Positions 38,694 to 41,756 of a stretch of 41,756 bases of DNA are shown piece by piece. This DNA comes from an uncultured Collinsella sp. (GTDB lineage Bacteria > Actinomycetota > Coriobacteriia > Coriobacteriales > Coriobacteriaceae), in NCBI GenBank assembly GCA_900544995.1, contig UQXC01000013.1, forward strand, positions 1 through 41,756, in the 5' to 3' direction. Each line of letters opens with the position of its first letter. Within the stretch, counting starts at the first letter, position 1. The position numbers were made by a program, and so were the translations under genes. The notes under the pieces are model-generated. The model did no database searches. It saw nothing but the letters and a program-made list of their open reading frames with translations, and was not told where the DNA came from.

Positions 38694-41039
38694 TTAGGAC
38701 CGGCCCCGCAAAAACTCAAGGGACACCAATGCAATGTCATCGTCCAGCGCCGATTCGGTAAATCGGTCGAGCTCGCCCAAGACCTTGCCGCAGATTCCCG
38801 ATACGCCCTCACCCGAGACAGAGAGCAGAAGGTCACGAAGGCGCTGCTCGCCAAAGAACGCTCCGGTGCGGTCGCGGGCCTCAATCGTTCCATCCGTATA
38901 CATGAAGAGCATGTCGCCAGGAGCGAACGTAAACACGCCCGTCTCGTAAACCATGCCTTCGAATGCGCCGATTACGCCCGATTGGCATCCAAGCAGTTCG
39001 ACCTCTCCCCCACGGGCCACGCCGCCGCCCAGCGGCATCGACTCTGGCCTGATGACCATGGTCGGAGGATGGCCCGCCGAACAATACGTTGCGCGTCCGG
39101 CTTTAAGGTCAATCTTGGCGATAAAGGCCGTCACGAACGTCTCGACCCTCGAAAAGCCCATGAGCATGCTGTTAAGGGAGCGTGCCATGCGGGCCGGGCC
39201 AGCACCCTCCCAGGCATATGCCGTCAGGGCCGTCTTGACGAGCGCGGACATCGATGCGGCCTCAATGCCTTTGCCAGACACATCACCCAAAATCATGACG
39301 GCGCAGTCGTCGGGAAGTCGGATGAGCGTATAGAAATCACCGCCGACCAACGCCGAGTTCGTGGCCGACAGGTACACCGAATCGGTTGCGATACCCGGAA
39401 CATCCCCCAGGGAATTTCTCATGCCGATCTGGAGGGTCTGAGCGATATGGCGCTCCTCGCGCTTTTGAGATTCGCCTTCGTAGATCAGTTCAAAGTCATG
39501 CGCCAAGTGCACCAAGTAGTCATATTCAAGGTCATCAATCGGCTCTTGGCTACCATCACGAAGCAGCAGCGCGCGCGTCGTCGGACTCTTCGCAACAGAA
39601 GCAGGAACAATCGCGTCGTTACTGTGCTTGCCATCACCCTCAGAGCGCGGGCGCCCCGCCTCGATGCCGGAGTCGACGTAGAGACCTTGACAAGGCAGAC
39701 CATGCGCCCTAAGCCAGCCTCCCATAGGCATCGATTCGTCAACGCGAGTTATACGAACGTGTTTAAGGTCCTCGGCACTCGTACCGCCCAAAACAGATGC
39801 CTCAAAGCCATCAGGGCCAGCCCCCAGACGTGCCGCTGGCGCCGTCGTGGAAAAGAAAAGCTTCTCAGGGTCGTCCGGCAAGGCAACGCGACTGCCGCCT
39901 TCAAAATCTATGACGTAGGAATCCAGACTGGCGTCATACTCAACAGGGCAAAAATGGCAGTTAAGCATATTGCAGATCTCGGACGATACCGCCTGGGTAG
40001 CCGCGGCAGAATCGTCTAGAAAGGTAAACAACTCATCACGCAAGACATTGAGCGAGCAGCCAAGCTCGGCCGTGCGACGGGAGCGAAGGCTCGATGCCAT
40101 GCCGACCAGCTGGATAGACAGGTAATCGCAAATGACCTCGAGCACATTAACGTCATAGGCGAGCGGTGCCTGAGGGCGTTTCCAACCAACTTCCAGCACG
40201 CCAAGGATCTGCGTACCGTAAAAAACGGGAAGACAGATCTCGCTGCGGTACGGAGGCATATCCTGCATGCGCAACAGGTGCTTAGAACGATTGTCCAAGT
40301 CCATGAACATACCGGAGGCGGCCTTATCACCCTCAAGGTCCTGTTGAATCGATAAGCGACAGGCACGCGACTCACGAAGAACATACGTCGGAATGCCAGC
40401 GCCATACGGCAAAAACTCAGGCAGGTAGCTGTCGTACAGCTCCTTGGAAACACCGCGAAGTTTAAAACCGCCGCTCTCAGAAAAATAGATAGCGGCACCC
40501 GAAGCATCGAGCGTTCCTACAAGCTGGTTCAAAACGGTATCAAGTAGGCTGGGCAGCTCATCGGAGCCCACGGTACTCATAATGACCGAGAGCGTGCCAG
40601 AGAGGCGCTTGTTCGCCACTCTAAGCTCCGAAAGCGCACGCTTGAGCTGACGGTCGTGCGAATACTGTTCTTCGATGCTATGGAGCGCCACCAGGACACG
40701 TGGCGCGCGGCGCCCAAAGATGCGTGGAGGCGTTACGGAGCCCGCACGAACCAAGACGGGGATAAAGGAGCCGTCACTCAGCTTGAGCATCAGTTCGTTC
40801 TCGGAGCCATCAGTTTCAAATGGCAGACGATGTTCCGTCGCACGTTCAAAAGCGGACGAGTACAGGACGTCTTTAACATCTCCACCGATGACGTCGGCGC
40901 GTTCCTCGCACATCAAACCAAGTAAGCGATTATTCACATGCAGAATGGTTCCGTCGAGCTCGCAGATGATGACAGCATCGCTCGTGATCTCGACTAGTTG
41001 GGCAACGTCTGCCCACTCGTTGCGTTCAAGCGTTTCCAT
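38694..41039 (-). CDS. PAS-GAF-PP2C (SpoIIE/RsbU type) phosphatase
   Basis: 781 residues, no membrane segments. An N-terminal PAS domain (about 14-120; ITSDAVIICELDGTILHVNN), a coiled linker, a GAF domain (about 155-310; VLNQLVGTLDASGAAIYF), a middle region with CHFCPVEYD, and a C-terminal SpoIIE-type phosphatase with GGDFYTLIRL, ILGDVSGKGIEAA, SAGHPPTMV, MYTDGTIEARD and DDDIALVSLEF, the metal-binding aspartates being intact. ATG at 41039 after GGTGGGG. Senses an unknown signal and likely dephosphorylates the STAS-HATPase protein encoded next. Confidence 0.92.
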   Translation of the reverse strand: METLERNEWADVAQLVEITSDAVIICELDGTILHVNNRLLGLMCEERADVIGGDVKDVLYSSAFERATEHRLPFETDGSENELMLKLSDGSFIPVLVRAGSVTPPRIFGRRAPRVLVALHSIEEQYSHDRQLKRALSELRVANKRLSGTLSVIMSTVGSDELPSLLDTVLNQLVGTLDASGAAIYFSESGGFKLRGVSKELYDSYLPEFLPYGAGIPTYVLRESRACRLSIQQDLEGDKAASGMFMDLDNRSKHLLRMQDMPPYRSEICLPVFYGTQILGVLEVGWKRPQAPLAYDVNVLEVICDYLSIQLVGMASSLRSRRTAELGCSLNVLRDELFTFLDDSAAATQAVSSEICNMLNCHFCPVEYDASLDSYVIDFEGGSRVALPDDPEKLFFSTTAPAARLGAGPDGFEASVLGGTSAEDLKHVRITRVDESMPMGGWLRAHGLPCQGLYVDSGIEAGRPRSEGDGKHSNDAIVPASVAKSPTTRALLLRDGSQEPIDDLEYDYLVHLAHDFELIYEGESQKREERHIAQTLQIGMRNSLGDVPGIATDSVYLSATNSALVGGDFYTLIRLPDDCAVMILGDVSGKGIEAASMSALVKTALTAYAWEGAGPARMARSLNSMLMGFSRVETFVTAFIAKIDLKAGRATYCSAGHPPTMVIRPESMPLGGGVARGGEVELLGCQSGVIGAFEGMVYETGVFTFAPGDMLFMYTDGTIEARDRTGAFFGEQRLRDLLLSVSGEGVSGICGKVLGELDRFTESALDDDIALVSLEFLRGRS

Positions 41040-41064
41040 CGTGGACCCCACCGTCTATCGGTAA

Positions 41065-41088
41065 CAAAAAAGCCTCCGAAGAGGCTTC
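41065..41088 (-). terminator. tRNA-Leu terminator
   Basis: AGCCTC and GAGGCT with a TTCG tetraloop and TTTTTT on the minus strand. It overlaps the start region of the PP2C gene transcript. Confidence 0.88.
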
Positions 41089-41098
41089 TCAAATGCGA

Positions 41099-41188
41099 TG
41101 GTGTCGGAGGCGGGACTTGAACCCGCATGACCAAAAAGCGGTCACTAGCACCTCAAGCTAGCGCGTCTGCCAATTCCGCCACTCCGAC
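41099..41188 (-). tRNA. tRNA-Leu (GAG)
   Basis: 90 bases with a long variable arm, acceptor GTCGGAG/CTCCGAC, anticodon loop TTGAGGT giving GAG, T-arm GGTTCAAGTCC, CCA encoded. Confidence 0.95.
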
Positions 41189-41246
41189 ATGCTATGTTGT
41201 TGATTCACGGTTCGTTTTGTTGGACCCGCGCGTTCAACGAGGAAGA

Positions 41247-41275
41247 TAATAACCTATGATTCGAGAACTGTGCAA
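41247..41275 (-). promoter_or_regulatory. tRNA-Leu promoter
   Basis: TTGCAC, 17-base spacer, TTATTA, with a perfect upstream dyad ACTTTTTTCAAAAAAGT. Confidence 0.7.
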
Positions 41276-41334
41276 GCACTTTTTTCAAAAAAGTTTACGA
41301 ATTTGTAAATGCGCAGGTAAATCCGTGTGTCCGG

Positions 41335-41455
41335 CCCCGAATCGGTGTTGCCTCCCGGCGCGTCCTCGGGCATGAGCGATATTTTGCTGCGCACTTCGTG
41401 CTACAAAATATCGCTCCCCCTGCGGAATGCGCCGGGAGGCAACACCGATTCGGGG
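41335..41455. repeat. 121-bp two-step palindrome
   Basis: Outer arms 41335-41361 and 41429-41455 are perfect complements over 27 bases; inner arms GAGCGATATTTTG and CAAAATATCGCTC (13 bases) are also perfect, with 12-base unpaired sections between and a 17-base loop. No flanking T-run. Confidence 0.85.
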
Positions 41456-41518
41456 CTTGCAAATACGTACTTCAGGCACAGTTCTCAAACATGTTCTGGG
41501 GGCTGATGCAAATTTGGT

Positions 41519-41573
41519 GGCTCGGCTTTGCCGAGCCCTTATATAAGGAGGCCGGAGCTAAAGCTCCGGCCTC
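41519..41573. repeat. Two adjacent perfect hairpins
   Basis: GGCTCGGC/GCCGAGCC (41519-41537) and GAGGCCGGAGCT/AGCTCCGGCCTC (41548-41573), 10 bases apart. Could be a tandem terminator for a gene outside the window. Confidence 0.6.
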
Positions 41574-41701
41574 ACTAACTTTCCTATTAGATAAAGTGAG
41601 CGATCGAGGAATCGCACTCCCCCTGCCGAGTTGCCGCAGGGCCCGCCCTGAAGTTACTTTTCAGAACACTCCGCAGGACGCAAGAAACCCCCGCCGCACG
41701 A

Positions 41702-41756
41702 TGAACTGCACCCCAAAACTTGGACGGCTTAAATAAGAACTACGCCGCAAGGGACT
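41702..41756. mobile_element. Likely terminus of an IS3-family (IS150 group) insertion sequence, cut by window edge
   Basis: The sequence starting TGAACTGCACCCCAAAACTT resembles the terminal inverted repeat of IS150-type elements. No transposase is visible because the window ends 54 bases later. The rest must lie to the right if this is correct. Confidence 0.45.

Larger units (their letters stand above)
41189..41756. other. 568-bp gene-free right end of the window
   Basis: Contains the tRNA-Leu promoter, a 121-base palindrome (41335-41455), two hairpins (41519-41573) and an IS-like terminus from 41702. Short open frames in it follow the palindrome and have no ribosome-binding site. Confidence 0.6.

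Overview
The window looks like a chromosomal segment of a high-GC, anaerobic gut actinobacterium of the class Coriobacteriia, most like Collinsella. This is an inference from gene content and base composition; no 16S gene is present. Supporting signs are strong GC-rich codon bias, frequent GTG/TTG starts, an oxygen-sensitive ribonucleotide reductase (nrdDG), flavodoxin, a ferredoxin-type aldo/keto reductase, and palindrome-rich intergenic regions.

Layout. 1-934: the 3' part of the window-edge gene deoC, its leader, and a stray copy of the last 31 bases of pgi. 934-4407: a three-gene accessory cassette (unknown protein, ClpP-like protease, VirD4/TraG-like ATPase). It is bounded by two direct copies of the pgi 3' end plus its terminator, which makes it look like an integrated element or its remnant. 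4408-9412: pgi, a lone Fe-ADH N-domain-like protein between repeats, an SOS-controlled Y-family polymerase with its YolD partner, and a copper-chaperone-like HMA protein behind a CsoR-type operator. 9573-14000: DUF3793 protein and flavodoxin, then a polar amino acid ABC importer whose permease carries an extra extracytoplasmic domain. 14112-18840: endonuclease IV, a Gfo/Idh/MocA oxidoreductase and a 4Fe-4S aldo/keto reductase, the first two each preceded by a copy of a covarying hairpin element; then a decayed cyclase remnant and a ketopantoate reductase. 18950-25542: a small membrane protein, a secreted 3D-domain protein, metY with a Cys/Met leader peptide, a divergent LysR regulator, RNase HI, a second Gfo/Idh/MocA protein, acylphosphatase and a Fur/PerR-type regulator. 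25620-29494: HAD phosphatase, a SlyD-like FKBP paired with an orphan UreE-like protein, an M19 dipeptidase and a YgjP-like metallopeptidase. 29501-34741: an apparent minus-strand run nrdD-nrdG-folE-HD protein-folB with NrdR boxes in front of nrdD. 35057-37801: two tRNA units (Gly-Val and Gly-Cys-Gly) on either side of a GH13 alpha-glucosidase. 37866-41275: a partner-switching pair (STAS-HATPase fusion and PAS-GAF-PP2C phosphatase) and tRNA-Leu. 41335-41756: a long palindrome, two hairpins and what looks like the terminus of an IS3-family insertion sequence.

Most genes are housekeeping. The best candidate for something undescribed is the pgi-flanked ClpP/VirD4 cassette, which has no visible integrase, relaxase or other conjugation gene and whose likely promoter matches the tRNA promoters of the same window. 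Other points of note are the SlyD/UreE-like pair, the HD protein in the folate operon, the cysteine leader peptide before metY, and several families of palindromic intergenic repeats, one of which shows clear stem covariation. Coordinates and starts were read by eye; no database search was run.
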